In this document: one piece after another, positions 25,769 to 34,800 of the stretch
How the letters are laid out: every line of letters starts with the position of its first letter
Position numbering within the stretch: position 1 is the stretch's first letter
Source of the DNA: Streptomyces sp. SLBN-31
GTDB taxonomy: Bacteria; Actinomycetota; Actinomycetes; Streptomycetales; Streptomycetaceae
Direction: 5' to 3'
Length of the DNA: 64,000 bases
Assembly (NCBI RefSeq): GCF_006715395.1
Contig: NZ_VFNC01000002.1
Span: forward strand, 868,001 to 932,000
Notes under the pieces: generated by a model
The model's database searches: none
What the model was told of the DNA's origin: nothing
The model's input: the letters and a program-made list of their open reading frames with translations, nothing else
Translations under genes and position numbers: made by a program

Positions 25769-25904
25769 TCCCTCCCCGGTTCCGTCCCCGGGGGCTCCGT
25801 AATGGGGCTTCCGGCCTTCGGGCCAGGCATGGCCTCCCCCACCTGTCGCCGATGATCCGGCCGCCCAGGGACCGCGCACGTGCTACCCCCTCGGGCCCCC
25901 GCTC

Positions 25905-25920
25905 GGGGACCTTCGGCCCC
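25905..25920. promoter_or_regulatory. OsdR-like box ahead of the PFOR operon
   Basis: GGGGACCTTCGGCCCC, a near-perfect palindrome, lies 60-75 bases before the GTG of the gamma-subunit gene. A looser GGGACCGCGCACGTGC lies upstream at about 25868. Confidence 0.68.
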
Positions 25921-25979
25921 TGCGAGGTCGGGGTGGGGCGGAGGTACGACTGGAGACAAGGCTCCGGGAGGAGGGTGCC

Positions 25980-26570
25980 GTGTTTCAGGTACGCATCCAC
26001 GGTCGCGGCGGGCAGGGTGCCGTGACGGCCGCGGAGTTGTTGTCGGTGGCGGCGTTTCTGGAGGGCCGTCACGCGCAGGCGTTCCCGAGCTTCGGCTCGG
26101 AGCGCACGGGCGCGCCGGTCATGGCGTTCTGCCGTATCGACGACCGCCCCATCCGGGTGCGCGAACCCGTGATGCGACCCGACGCCCTCGTCGTCCAGGA
26201 CGCCACGCTCCTGCACCAGGTGAACGTCTTCGAGGGCCTCCGGCCGGAGGGCGCCGTGCTGATCAACTCGCCGCGCCCGATCGAGGAGCTGGGCCTCGCC
26301 GATCTCGCCGAGACAGTGCCGCACGCCGTCGCGCTGACCGTGCCGGCCACCGCGCTCGCGCTGCGCCACTTCGGGCGTCCGGTGCCCAACGCCGTGCTGC
26401 TGGGCGGGCTGGCCGCGCTCACCGGGTGCGTACGCATCGACTCGCTGACCGCGGCGATCCAGGAACGCTTCCCCGGCGAGCTGGGCGCGGCCAACGCCGC
26501 GGCGGCCCGGGAGGCGTTCGACCATGTCCGCGCCGAGCGTGAGGAGCTCGTCCATGCTCAAGCAGACTGA
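25980..26570 (+). CDS. 2-oxoacid:ferredoxin oxidoreductase, gamma subunit
   Basis: 196-residue protein. FQVRIHGRGGQGAVTAAELLS is the PorG/KorC-type opening, with RGGQG near the N-terminus. FPSFGSERTGAPVMAFCRI and the TVPATALALRHFGRPVPNAVLLGGLAAL segment follow. GTG 25980 lies six bases after GGGAGGAGGG. It is the first of four overlapping genes (gamma, alpha, beta, and a fused flavoprotein-ferredoxin subunit). The complex oxidises a 2-oxoacid, most likely pyruvate or a branched-chain oxoacid, to acyl-CoA and CO2 with reduction of ferredoxin. Cytoplasmic. Confidence 0.92.
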   Translation: MFQVRIHGRGGQGAVTAAELLSVAAFLEGRHAQAFPSFGSERTGAPVMAFCRIDDRPIRVREPVMRPDALVVQDATLLHQVNVFEGLRPEGAVLINSPRPIEELGLADLAETVPHAVALTVPATALALRHFGRPVPNAVLLGGLAALTGCVRIDSLTAAIQERFPGELGAANAAAAREAFDHVRAEREELVHAQAD

Positions 26571-27795
26571 GGGCTCGCGCGCGGTCGCGGAGACGGTGGC
26601 GTACTGCCGGCCCGAGGTGATCGCCGCCTACCCCATCTCACCGCAGACCCACATCGTCGAGGAGCTCAGCCGCCTGGTGAAGTCCGGCGCGCTCAAGCCC
26701 TGCGAGTACGTCAACGTCGAGTCGGAGTTCGCCGCCATGTCTATGTGCATCGGCGCCTCCGCGGCCGGTGCCCGCACCTACACGGCGACCGCCAGCCAGG
26801 GGCTGCTGTACATGGTGGAGGCGCTGTACAACGCCTCCGGTCTCGGCCTGCCCATCGTGATGACGGTCGCCAACCGGGCCATCGGCGCCCCCATCAACAT
26901 CTGGAACGACCACAGCGACACCATGTCCCAGCGCGACTCCGGCTGGATCCAGCTGTACGCCCGCGACAACCAGGAGGCCGCCGACCTGCACCCGCAGGCC
27001 TTCCGGCTGGCCGAGGAGCTGTCGCTGCCGGTGATGGTGTGCATGGACGGCTTCGTGCTCACCCACGCCTGGGAGCGGATCGAGGTGCCGGAGCAGACGC
27101 AGGTCGACGCGTTCCTGCCGCCGTACGAGCCGAGGCAGGTGCTGGACCCCGACGAGCCGGTGTCGATCGGCGCGATGGTCGGCCCGGACGCCTTCACCGA
27201 GGTGCGCTATCTGGCGCACGCCAAGCAGATGCAGGCCCTGGAGGCGATCCCGCGCATCGCCGAGGAGTTCCGGGAGGCCTTCGGGCGTTCCTCGGGCGGC
27301 CTGGTGCATCCCTACGCCTGCGAGGACGCCGAGACGATCGTGGTGGTGCTGGGGTCGGTGTTCGGCACCGTGTGCGACGTCGTCGACGAGATGCGCGAGC
27401 GCGGGGTGCGGATCGGGGCACTGGCGATCACCTCCTTCCGGCCCTTCCCGCTGGAGGCGGTGCGCACGGTGCTCGGCGGTGCGCGTCAAGTGGTGGTGCT
27501 GGAGCGGGCGTTGGCGGTCGGCATCGGCGGGATCGTGTCGGCGAACGTGCGCACCGCGCTCTCCGGGATCCAGCTCGCCGGCCACACCGTGGTCGCCGGG
27601 CTCGGGGGACGGCCGATCACCAAGGAGTCCCTGCACCGCCTGTTCGACGACGCGGTCGCCGGACGGCTGGAGCAGCTGACCTTCCTCGACCTCAACACCG
27701 AACTGGTGGAGCGGGAGCTCGCGCGGATGGCGAAGACCAGGCGGTCGGGTCCGTCGGCGGAGAACATCCTGCGCGATGTGGGGAGCAACCGATGA
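26554..27795 (+). CDS. 2-oxoacid:ferredoxin oxidoreductase, alpha subunit
   Basis: 413-residue protein. TEGSRAVAETVAYCRPEVIAAYPISPQTHIVEEL is the pyrimidine-domain opening of PorA-type subunits. NVESEFAAMSMCIGASAAGARTYTATASQGL and HSDTMSQRDSGWIQLYARDNQEA follow, and the C-terminal domain has SFRPFPLEAVR and GIGGIVSANVRTAL. I chose ATG 26554, preceded by GAGGAG, which overlaps the gamma gene by 17 bases; a start at 26524 would add ten unconserved residues. The YPISPQT motif is shared by pyruvate and 2-oxoisovalerate enzymes, so the substrate is not settled. Confidence 0.93.
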   Translation: MLKQTEGSRAVAETVAYCRPEVIAAYPISPQTHIVEELSRLVKSGALKPCEYVNVESEFAAMSMCIGASAAGARTYTATASQGLLYMVEALYNASGLGLPIVMTVANRAIGAPINIWNDHSDTMSQRDSGWIQLYARDNQEAADLHPQAFRLAEELSLPVMVCMDGFVLTHAWERIEVPEQTQVDAFLPPYEPRQVLDPDEPVSIGAMVGPDAFTEVRYLAHAKQMQALEAIPRIAEEFREAFGRSSGGLVHPYACEDAETIVVVLGSVFGTVCDVVDEMRERGVRIGALAITSFRPFPLEAVRTVLGGARQVVVLERALAVGIGGIVSANVRTALSGIQLAGHTVVAGLGGRPITKESLHRLFDDAVAGRLEQLTFLDLNTELVERELARMAKTRRSGPSAENILRDVGSNR

Positions 27796-28805
27796 GTGCC
27801 GCACCGCAGGTCAAGTTCTACCAGGTGGGCAGCTTCGCCGCCGGAAACCGGCTGCTGGGGCCCGAGGCACAGTCCGACCAGGCCGACCCGGGCCGCTCCA
27901 ACGCGCTGACCTGCGGTCACCGGGCCTGCCAGGGCTGCGGCGAGGCGCTCGGCGCCCGTTACGCCCTGGACGCCGCCCAGCGGGCGGCCGGCGGCAAGGT
28001 CATCGCCGTCAACGCGACCGGCTGTCTGGAGGTCTTCTCCACACCCTATCCGGAGACGTCGTGGCAACTGCCGTGGCTGCACTCGCTGTTCGGCAACGCG
28101 CCGGCCGTCGCGGCCGGAGTGGCCGCCGCCCTGCGCGCCAAGGGCCGCACGGACGTCCGGGTGGTCGGGCAGGGCGGCGACGGCGGCACGGTCGACATCG
28201 GCCTGGGCTGCCTGTCGGGCATGTTCGAGCGCAACGACGACGTGCTGTACATCTGCTACGACAACGAGGCGTACATGAACACCGGCGTGCAGCGGTCCGG
28301 GGCCACCCCCGCGACCGCGCGCACCGCCACCACCCAGGCGGTCGGCGAGCAGCCCGGCGCCCCCTTCGGGCAGGGCAAGAGCCTGCCGCTGATCGCGATG
28401 GCGCACGAGATCCCCTACGTCGCCACGGCCACCGTCGCGGGCCTGCGTGACCTGGAGGCGAAGGTGCACCGGGCGATGGGGATGCGCGGCGCCCGCTATC
28501 TGCACGTGCTGGTGCCCTGTCCGCTGGGCTGGGGCACGGCCTCCCACGACACAGTGCGCATCGCGCGGCTGGCCGAACAGACCGGGCTGTTCCCGGTGTT
28601 CGAGGCGACCGGCGGGGTGGTCACCGACGTCACACCGATCCGGCGGCGCGTGCCGGTGGAGGAGTACCTGCGGCCGCAGAAGCGGTACGCGCACCTGTTC
28701 ACGCCAGAGCCGCGCACGGATGTCATCGCCCGTCTGCAACGGGTGGCCGACCGCAACATCGCCCGGTTCGGGCTGCTGGCGCAGGAGGAGGAGGTGTCGT
28801 CGTGA
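27792..28805 (+). CDS. 2-oxoacid:ferredoxin oxidoreductase, beta subunit (TPP- and Fe-S-binding)
   Basis: 337-residue protein. [12 protein letters not shown] with downstream [15 protein letters not shown] is the thiamine-diphosphate/Mg motif. Cysteines in [23 protein letters not shown] and VPCPLGWGT fit the four ligands of the beta-subunit [4Fe-4S] cluster. The segment [23 protein letters not shown] is typical of PorB. Its ATG overlaps the alpha-subunit stop (ATGA), and its stop overlaps the GTG of the next gene, so the operon is tightly coupled. Confidence 0.93.
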   Translation: MSAAPQVKFYQVGSFAAGNRLLGPEAQSDQADPGRSNALTCGHRACQGCGEALGARYALDAAQRAAGGKVIAVNATGCLEVFSTPYPETSWQLPWLHSLFGNAPAVAAGVAAALRAKGRTDVRVVGQGGDGGTVDIGLGCLSGMFERNDDVLYICYDNEAYMNTGVQRSGATPATARTATTQAVGEQPGAPFGQGKSLPLIAMAHEIPYVATATVAGLRDLEAKVHRAMGMRGARYLHVLVPCPLGWGTASHDTVRIARLAEQTGLFPVFEATGGVVTDVTPIRRRVPVEEYLRPQKRYAHLFTPEPRTDVIARLQRVADRNIARFGLLAQEEEVSS

Positions 28806-30439
28806 AGGAGAAGCCGTTCGCGATCACCCTGGACGTGGGCTCCAGCCTCGCCAACCGCACCGGGGCCTGGCGCACCGAGCGTCCCCGGTACGTCGACCGG
28901 ATGCCGCCGTGCAACCAGGCCTGTCCGGCCGGCGAGAACATCCAGCAGTGGCTGTTCCACGCGGAGAGCGGCGACTACGAGTCCGCGTGGCGGCAGTTGA
29001 TGCGGGACAACCCGCTGCCCGCCGTGATGGGCCGGGTCTGCTACCACCCCTGTGAGACCGCCTGCAACCGTGTCCAGGTCGACAACGCCGTCGGCATCAA
29101 CTCCATCGAGCGGTTCCTGGGCGACGAGGCGATCAGGCGCGGCTGGAGCGTCGAGGCCCCGCCGGCGACCAGCGGCAAGCGGGTGCTGGTGATCGGCTCC
29201 GGACCCGCCGGGCTGTCGGCCGCCTACCATCTGCGGCTGCTCGGCCACGAGGTGACCGTCCGCGAGGCGCAGGACCGGCCCGGCGGCATGATGCGTTACG
29301 GCATCCCGCGCTACCGGCTGCCGCGTGAGGTGCTGGACGCGGAGATCGACCGGATCACGGCCCTGGGCGTCACGCTGGAGCTGGGCGCCAAGGTCGACGA
29401 TGTGCTCGCGGCGCAGTCGGACGGCGGCTTCGACGCCGTGTTCCTGGCCGTGGGCGCGGGGATCGGCAAGCGCGCCTACATTCCCGCCGGGGACAGCGCC
29501 CGCATTCTCGACGCGGTGTCGCTGCTGGGCAGCATGGAGGGCGCCGGCCCGCCGCTGCTGGGCCGCAGGGTCGCCGTCTACGGCGGCGGCAACACCGCCA
29601 TGGACGCCGCCCGCACCGCCCGCCGGCTGGGCGCCACCGACGCCGTGGTGGTCTACCGGCGCACCCGGGACCGGATGCCCGCGCACGACGTCGAGGTCCA
29701 GGAGGCGCTGGAGGAGGGCGTGCGCATCAAGTGGCTCTCCACCATCAAGCACGCGGGCGAGGACCGGCTGACCATCGAGCGGATGGAGCTCGACGAGACC
29801 GGATTCCCGCAGCCCACCGGGGAGTTCGAGGAGCTTGAGGCGGACAGCGTGGTGCTGGCGCTGGGCCAGGACTCGGACCTGTCCCTGCTGCGGGACGTGC
29901 CGGAGCTGGCCGTGGACCACGGCATGGTGCGGGTCGCCGACGGTCTCATGACGGGCCATCAGGGGATTTTCGCGGGCGGCGACATGGTGCCCGCGGAACG
30001 CACCGTGACGGTGGCCGTTGGGCACGGGAAGAAGGCGGCGCGGCACATCGACGCGTATCTGCGGGGCACCACCTACGACCCGGGCGCCAAGCACGCTCCG
30101 GCCGAGTTCGACCTGCTCAACACCTGGTACTACTCCGACGCCCCCGCGTCGGTGCGGCCACGCCTCGAACTGGCCCGCCGGGTGTCGACGTTCGACGAGG
30201 TGGTGCAGGGACTCGACGAGTCCACCGCGCTGTTCGAGGCCCGGCGCTGCATGTCCTGCGGGAACTGCTTCGAGTGCGACAACTGCTACGGCGTCTGCCC
30301 GGACAACGCCATCAGGAAGCTGGGCCCGGGCAAGGGCTTCGAAATCGACCTGGACTACTGCAAGGGCTGCGGGCTGTGTGCGGCCGAATGTCCGTGCGGG
30401 GCCATCGAGATGGTGCCGGAGGAGGGCTCCGGCGCATGA
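28802..30439 (+). CDS. GltD-like FAD/NAD(P) oxidoreductase fused to 2x[4Fe-4S] ferredoxin (PFOR electron-transfer subunit)
   Basis: 545-residue protein. The N-terminal Fe-S domain has cysteines in [13 protein letters not shown] and [14 protein letters not shown] motif [15 protein letters not shown] (about residue 133) and second dinucleotide motif [19 protein letters not shown] (about 259) follow the glutamate-synthase small-subunit plan. The C-terminal 80 residues contain [18 protein letters not shown] and [16 protein letters not shown], two [4Fe-4S] clusters like the PFOR delta subunit. So one polypeptide may pass electrons from the oxidoreductase to NAD(P). GTG 28802 overlaps the beta-subunit stop. 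A strong bidirectional hairpin follows at 30453. Confidence 0.92.
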   Translation: MKEKPFAITLDVGSSLANRTGAWRTERPRYVDRMPPCNQACPAGENIQQWLFHAESGDYESAWRQLMRDNPLPAVMGRVCYHPCETACNRVQVDNAVGINSIERFLGDEAIRRGWSVEAPPATSGKRVLVIGSGPAGLSAAYHLRLLGHEVTVREAQDRPGGMMRYGIPRYRLPREVLDAEIDRITALGVTLELGAKVDDVLAAQSDGGFDAVFLAVGAGIGKRAYIPAGDSARILDAVSLLGSMEGAGPPLLGRRVAVYGGGNTAMDAARTARRLGATDAVVVYRRTRDRMPAHDVEVQEALEEGVRIKWLSTIKHAGEDRLTIERMELDETGFPQPTGEFEELEADSVVLALGQDSDLSLLRDVPELAVDHGMVRVADGLMTGHQGIFAGGDMVPAERTVTVAVGHGKKAARHIDAYLRGTTYDPGAKHAPAEFDLLNTWYYSDAPASVRPRLELARRVSTFDEVVQGLDESTALFEARRCMSCGNCFECDNCYGVCPDNAIRKLGPGKGFEIDLDYCKGCGLCAAECPCGAIEMVPEEGSGA

Positions 30440-30452
30440 CACCCCTGTCGAA

Positions 30453-30480
30453 GCGCCCCCGCGGGTCACCGCGGGGGCGC
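30453..30480. terminator. Bidirectional terminator hairpin
   Basis: A perfect 12-bp stem (GCGCCCCCGCGG with its complement) and a GTCA loop lie between the stops of the convergent PFOR and pnt operons (30439 and 30494). Confidence 0.82.
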
Positions 30481-30493
30481 CGTGCTGTGCGGT

Positions 30494-31918
30494 TCAGCCG
30501 ACGAACTCGCCGACCGCCGACTTCAGTTCGCTCAGGCCCTTCTTCGCGTCGGTGAAGAACATCCCGGTCTTGGGGTCGGTGTAGAGCTCGTTGTCGATGC
30601 CCGCGTATCCGTGGCCCATCGAGCGCTTGATGACCACGACGCTCTTGGCCTTGTCGACGTCCAGGATCGGCATGCCCGAGATCGCGTTGCCGGGCTTGCG
30701 GGCGATCGGGTTGGTGACGTCGTTGGCGCCGATGACGAGCGCGACGTCGGCCTGCGGGAACTCGGGGTTGACGTCGTCCATCTCCTTCAGCTGGGTGTAG
30801 GGGACGTTGGCCTCGGCCAGCAGCACGTTCATGTGCCCGGGCATGCGGCCCGCGACCGGGTGGACGGCGTAGCTGACGTCCACGCCGTTGTCGCTGAGCA
30901 GCTTGGCGAGGTCGCCGAGTTCGTGCTGGGCCTGGGCGGCGGCCAGGCCGTAGCCCGGGACGAAGATGACCTTGCTCGCGTAGGCGAGCTGGATCGCGAC
31001 GTCGTCGGCGGAGACCGGCCGCACCTGGGCGGGGGCGCCTCCGGCGACGGCCGCCGGGGCGCTGTCACCGGTGCCGAAGCCGCCGACCACGATGTTGGCG
31101 ATGGACCGGTTCATGGCGTCGGCCATCAGCTTGGTGAGGATGCCACCGGAGGAGCTGACCAGCATGCCCGCGATGATCAGCGCGGTCTCGTTCAGGACGA
31201 AGCCGGCCATCGCGACCGCGGATCCGGTGAAGGCGTTCAGCAGGGCGATGACGACCGGCATGTCCGCGCCGCCGATGGGCAGCACCATCGTCACGCCGAA
31301 CAGCAGGGCGACGGCCACGAGCCCGTAGAGGGCGCCGAGGGAGTCGGGCGACAGCACCAGCCAGACGGTGCCGGCGACGAAGGAGGCCGGCAGCAGCACG
31401 TTGAGCAGCCGTGCTCCCGGGAAGACGACCGGCGCGCCGGAGACGACGCCCTGGAGCTTGCCGGCCGCGATGAGCGATCCGGAGAAGGTGACCGCGCCGA
31501 TCACGATGTCCAGGGCGCCCGGCAGGGAGACGCGGGCGCCGAGGGCGGCCGGGTGGTCGGCCTGGAGCAGGTCGTTGACGGCGATGAGGGCGGCGGCCCC
31601 GCCGCCGACTGCGTTGAACAGGCTGACCAGTTGGGGCATGGCGGTCATCTTGACCTCGCGCGCGGCGTACAGGCCGAGCGCGGCGCCGATCAGGCCGCCG
31701 GAGACGAGCACCAGCCAGCCGGTCGTGGTGATCGTGTCCTCGTGGATCACCAGCCACACGGTGGCGGCGATCGCGACGGCCATGGCACCGGCGGAGATCG
31801 CGTTGCCGCGGCGGGCGGTGCGCGGATGGTTCATCAGGTGCAGGCCGAGCACGAAGCAGGCCGCGGTGCCGAGGAAGACGTAGTGGACGGCGTTGGAGAC
31901 GGTGTCCATGGCGCTCAC
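30494..31918 (-). CDS. pntB: NAD(P)+ transhydrogenase (Re/Si-specific), beta subunit
   Basis: 474-residue protein. The first about 265 residues are membrane helices (HYVFLGTAACFVLGLHLMNHP onwards). The C-terminal NADP(H)-binding domain III has VPGYGLAAAQAQHEL, VHPVAGRMPGHMNVLLAEANVPY and VIGANDVTNPIAR, all standard for PntB. It forms a proton-translocating complex with the two alpha polypeptides, moving hydride between NAD(H) and NADP(H). GTG 31918 overlaps the pntA2 stop by four bases; ATG 31909 is an alternative. It is last in the seven-gene minus-strand operon from 37646. Confidence 0.95.
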   Translation of the reverse strand: MSAMDTVSNAVHYVFLGTAACFVLGLHLMNHPRTARRGNAISAGAMAVAIAATVWLVIHEDTITTTGWLVLVSGGLIGAALGLYAAREVKMTAMPQLVSLFNAVGGGAAALIAVNDLLQADHPAALGARVSLPGALDIVIGAVTFSGSLIAAGKLQGVVSGAPVVFPGARLLNVLLPASFVAGTVWLVLSPDSLGALYGLVAVALLFGVTMVLPIGGADMPVVIALLNAFTGSAVAMAGFVLNETALIIAGMLVSSSGGILTKLMADAMNRSIANIVVGGFGTGDSAPAAVAGGAPAQVRPVSADDVAIQLAYASKVIFVPGYGLAAAQAQHELGDLAKLLSDNGVDVSYAVHPVAGRMPGHMNVLLAEANVPYTQLKEMDDVNPEFPQADVALVIGANDVTNPIARKPGNAISGMPILDVDKAKSVVVIKRSMGHGYAGIDNELYTDPKTGMFFTDAKKGLSELKSAVGEFVG

Positions 31919-32220
31919 ACGTCCTTCTTCTCACTCGGCCTGGCCCGGAACATCTCCAGCATCCGATCGGTGACGACGTATCCGCCGACGACGTTCATCG
32001 CGCCGAACACCATGGCCACGAAGGCCAGGACGTAGCCGAGCCAGGTGTGCGACTCGGCGGCGATCAGCATGGCGCCGATGACGACGATGCCGTGCACGGA
32101 GTTCGAGCCGGACATCAGCGGGGTGTGCAGGGTCGCGGGGACCTTGCTGATGACCTCGACGCCGACCAGGACGCTCAGCACGAAGACGGTGATCGCGGTG
32201 AGGAGATCGAGTTCGTTCAC
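31915..32220 (-). CDS. pntA2: NAD(P)+ transhydrogenase, alpha subunit membrane part
   Basis: 101-residue protein with three to four hydrophobic segments (ITVFVLSVLVGVEVISKVP, VHGIVVIGAMLIAA, LGYVLAFVAMVFGAMNVVGGYVV). The VPATLHTPLMSGSN-type segment is the classic start of domain II of PntA. In Streptomyces, as in several other bacteria, the alpha subunit is split, and this is the membrane half. GTG 32220 and the stop at 31915 both overlap neighbouring genes by four bases, implying strict translational coupling and fixed stoichiometry. Confidence 0.94.
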   Translation of the reverse strand: MNELDLLTAITVFVLSVLVGVEVISKVPATLHTPLMSGSNSVHGIVVIGAMLIAAESHTWLGYVLAFVAMVFGAMNVVGGYVVTDRMLEMFRARPSEKKDV

Positions 32221-33350
32221 GATGTCGCGCCTCCCTTCGGTGACGCTTCGCCCAGGAGCGCGGCCGTGATCTCGTCGGCCGGGTCGAGGACGAGTTCGCC
32301 GTCGCGCACGAGGTGGCGCAGGAGCGCGACGAGGTTGCGGGCGTAGGCCGTGGAGGCCGCGGTCGCCATGGCGGACGGCAGCCGGCCGGCGCCGATGACG
32401 GTGACGCCGTTGTCGAGGACGTCAGTCTTGTCGGGCTCGGATCCCTCGACGTTGCCGCCGAGGTCGCTCGCGGCGAGGTCGACGACGACCGAGCCGGGTT
32501 TCATGCCCCGCACGGCGGCGGCGGTGACCAGCAGCGGCGGCTTGCGGCCGGGCACCTGGGCGGTGGTGATGACGATGTCGGTGCGGGCGATGTGCGCGTC
32601 CAGTGCCGCGCGCTGGGCCCGCTGCTCCTCCTCGGTCAGCTCCCGTGCGTAGCCGCCCTGTCCGGCGCCCGGTTCCCCTGGTGCCTGGCTCTGGATGTCC
32701 AGGAACCGGGCGCCCAGCGACTCCACCTCCCCTCTCGACTCGGGGCGTACGTCGTACGCCGTGACGACGGCGCCGAGGCGGCGGGCGGTGGCGATCGCCT
32801 GCAGCCCGGCCACCCCGGCGCCGAGGACCAGGACCTGCGCCGGGCGCATGGTGCCCGCCGCGGTGGTCAGCATCGGGAAGAACCGGTCGTAGGAGTCGGC
32901 CGCGAGGACGGCCGCCTTGTAGCCGGCGACATTGGCCTGGGAGGTCAGCGCGTCCATGGACTGGGCGCGGCTGAGGGTGCGCGGCAGCAGATCGAGGCTC
33001 ACCGTGCGCGCTCCGCGCTCGGCCAGTTCCCGCACGAGCGCCGGGTGGCGCAGTGGTTCGAGCAGGCCGATCAGGGTCTGTCCGGCGCGCAGCGAGCGTG
33101 CGGTCTCGGCGTCCGGCGGGCCCACGCACAGCACGGCGTCCGCACGCGTGTACAGCTCGTCCGCCGGTACGACGCCGGCGCCCGCCTCGGTGTAGTCGGC
33201 GTCGGTGAACCAGGCGCCTGAGCCGGCCCCGGTCTCGACCAGGACGTCGATGCCGGCCCGGGTGAGCAGGGTGACCGCCTCGGGGACCAGGGCGACACGG
33301 CGTTCGCCGGGCGCCCGCTCCCGTACGGCACCTACGGTGACGTTTGGCAT
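32217..33350 (-). CDS. pntA1: NAD(P)+ transhydrogenase, alpha subunit NAD-binding part
   Basis: 377-residue protein of the alanine dehydrogenase/PntA family. GERRVALVPEAVTLLTRAG opens domain I. VLVLGAGVAGLQAIATARRLGAVVTAYDVRPE is the NAD-binding Rossmann motif, and VDLAASDLGGNVEGS with the RTDIVITTAQVPGRKPP segment completes the domain. It is soluble and docks on the membrane parts PntA2/PntB. ATG 33350 follows GGAGAGAGG. It begins 42 bases after the alcohol dehydrogenase stop, in the same operon, linking NADH made by alcohol and aldehyde oxidation to NADPH balance. Confidence 0.95.
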   Translation of the reverse strand: MPNVTVGAVRERAPGERRVALVPEAVTLLTRAGIDVLVETGAGSGAWFTDADYTEAGAGVVPADELYTRADAVLCVGPPDAETARSLRAGQTLIGLLEPLRHPALVRELAERGARTVSLDLLPRTLSRAQSMDALTSQANVAGYKAAVLAADSYDRFFPMLTTAAGTMRPAQVLVLGAGVAGLQAIATARRLGAVVTAYDVRPESRGEVESLGARFLDIQSQAPGEPGAGQGGYARELTEEEQRAQRAALDAHIARTDIVITTAQVPGRKPPLLVTAAAVRGMKPGSVVVDLAASDLGGNVEGSEPDKTDVLDNGVTVIGAGRLPSAMATAASTAYARNLVALLRHLVRDGELVLDPADEITAALLGEASPKGGATS

Positions 33351-33392
33351 GATCTGCTGCCTCTCTCCTGGGCCGCGGGGGTCTCCCGGGCC

Positions 33393-34406
33393 TCAGAACT
33401 CGAAGACGAGCCGGGCTTCGGCCCGTCCGCCGAGGACCTCGTCGAAGGAGTCGTTGACCTGGTCCAGGCGCCGGGTCTCGGCGATGACCTGGGTGCGGCC
33501 GGCGGCGTGCAGGGCGAAGACCTCGGCCAGGTCCTGGCGCGTGCCCACTATCGAGCCTATGACGGAGATGCCGCCGAGGACGGTCTCGAAGATGGGCACA
33601 TTGATCGCGGCGTTGTCGGCGGGCAGCGCGACCATGACCAGGCGTCCCCCGCGGTTGAGCGACCTGAACGCCTGCTCGAAGGCCTTGGGGGCAGCGGCGA
33701 GCACGACGGCGACGTCCGCGCCGCCGGCCTTCTTGATCTCCTCGACCGGGTCGTGGGTGCGGGCGTTGACGATCTCGTCGGCGCCGAGCCGGTGGGCCAG
33801 GCCGAGCTTGTCGGGTTCCAGGTCGACGGCGGTGACCAGGCCGCCGACGAGACGCGCGTACTGCAGGGCGAGGTGGCCGAGGCCGCCGACGCCGAAGACG
33901 GCGACCCGCTCGGCGGGGACGACGCGGGCGACCTTGATCGCCTTGTACGTAGTGACGCCGGCGCAGGTCAGGGGTGCCGCGTCGAGGGAGCTGACCCCGT
34001 CGGGCACGTGCACGATCCCGCTCGCGTCGGCGACGGCGTACTCGGCGTAGCAACCGTCCACGCTGTAGCCGGAGTTGACCTGGGACTCGCACAGAGTCTC
34101 CCAGCCGGAGACGCAGTAGCGGCAGGTGCCGCACGACGAGCCGAGCCACGGCACGGCGACCCGCTTGCCGACGAGGTCGGCCGGGACGCCGGCGCCGACG
34201 GCCGTGACGGGTCCGATGCCCTCGTGGCCGGGGATGAACGGCGGCCGGGGCTTGACCGGCCAGTCGCCGTGCGCCGCGTGAATGTCGGTGTGGCAGAGGC
34301 CGGAGGCCTCCATCTTCACGAGTACCTGGCCGGGGCCGGGCTCGGGGACGGGCAGGTCCTGGATCTCCAGGGGCTTGCCGAAGTCGGTGACGACTGCTGC
34401 CTTCAT
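33393..34406 (-). CDS. Zn-dependent alcohol dehydrogenase (AdhP-like)
   Basis: 337-residue MDR alcohol dehydrogenase. The catalytic zinc site is in GLCHTDIHAAHGDWP and PGHEGIG. SSCGTCRYCVSGWETLC supplies the structural zinc Cys set, and VFGVGGLGHLALQYA is the NAD-binding turn. Length and motifs match bacterial AdhP/AdhT, which interconvert ethanol and acetaldehyde with NAD. I chose ATG 34406, preceded by GAGGAG; an upstream ATG (34421) has no comparable site. Placed between the DUF779 remnant and pntA1 in the aldehyde operon, so its probable role is fermentation-like redox balancing or alcohol detoxification. Confidence 0.93.
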   Translation of the reverse strand: MKAAVVTDFGKPLEIQDLPVPEPGPGQVLVKMEASGLCHTDIHAAHGDWPVKPRPPFIPGHEGIGPVTAVGAGVPADLVGKRVAVPWLGSSCGTCRYCVSGWETLCESQVNSGYSVDGCYAEYAVADASGIVHVPDGVSSLDAAPLTCAGVTTYKAIKVARVVPAERVAVFGVGGLGHLALQYARLVGGLVTAVDLEPDKLGLAHRLGADEIVNARTHDPVEEIKKAGGADVAVVLAAAPKAFEQAFRSLNRGGRLVMVALPADNAAINVPIFETVLGGISVIGSIVGTRQDLAEVFALHAAGRTQVIAETRRLDQVNDSFDEVLGGRAEARLVFEF

Positions 34407-34417
34407 CGATCTGCTCC

Positions 34418-34785
34418 TCAACTGGTCGGTTCGCCGGGCGCCTCGGCCCGGGTCACGAAGTGCAGCCCGTCCCCGGCTGCGAGGGAGAATCCGCCCGGTG
34501 TGCCCTCTTCGACGTCCAGGACGAAGGAGGGGCGGCCGAGCGCTCGTACTGGTCGGCGTCCACGTGGAAGGTGCAGCCGTCGATCTCGCCGACGAGCAGG
34601 TCGCCCGCTCCCAGGGCGAATTCGCCGCCCTCGAAGCACATGGGGTCGCTGCCGTCGCAGCAGCCGCCCGACTGGACGAACATCACCGGCCCGCCCTGGG
34701 CGGCGCACAGGGCCGCGATCGCCCCGCGCGCCGCCGGTGTGGCGGTGACGCGCCCGGCGGTGCCGTTCTCCGCCTTCTCGGACAT
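34418..34785 (-). pseudogene. DUF779 protein, frameshifted near 34540
   Basis: ATG 34785 follows TAGGAGGAG and the first about 80 residues fit DUF779: RGAIAALCAAQGGPVMFVQSGGCCDGSDPMCFEGGEF with its conserved Cys group, then GAGDLLVGEIDGCTFHVDADQYER. At about 34540 the frame departs into unrelated sequence, while the expected C-terminal segment (ALGRPSFVLDVEEGTPGGFS...LHFVTRAEAPGEPTS) is read in another frame to a stop at 34418. A single missing base near GAGCGCTCGG would restore one frame. DUF779 genes usually accompany acetaldehyde dehydrogenases, as here. This is either a real inactivating mutation or a sequencing error in GC-rich DNA. Confidence 0.8.
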
Positions 34786-34800
34786 GTCGCCGTACTCCTC

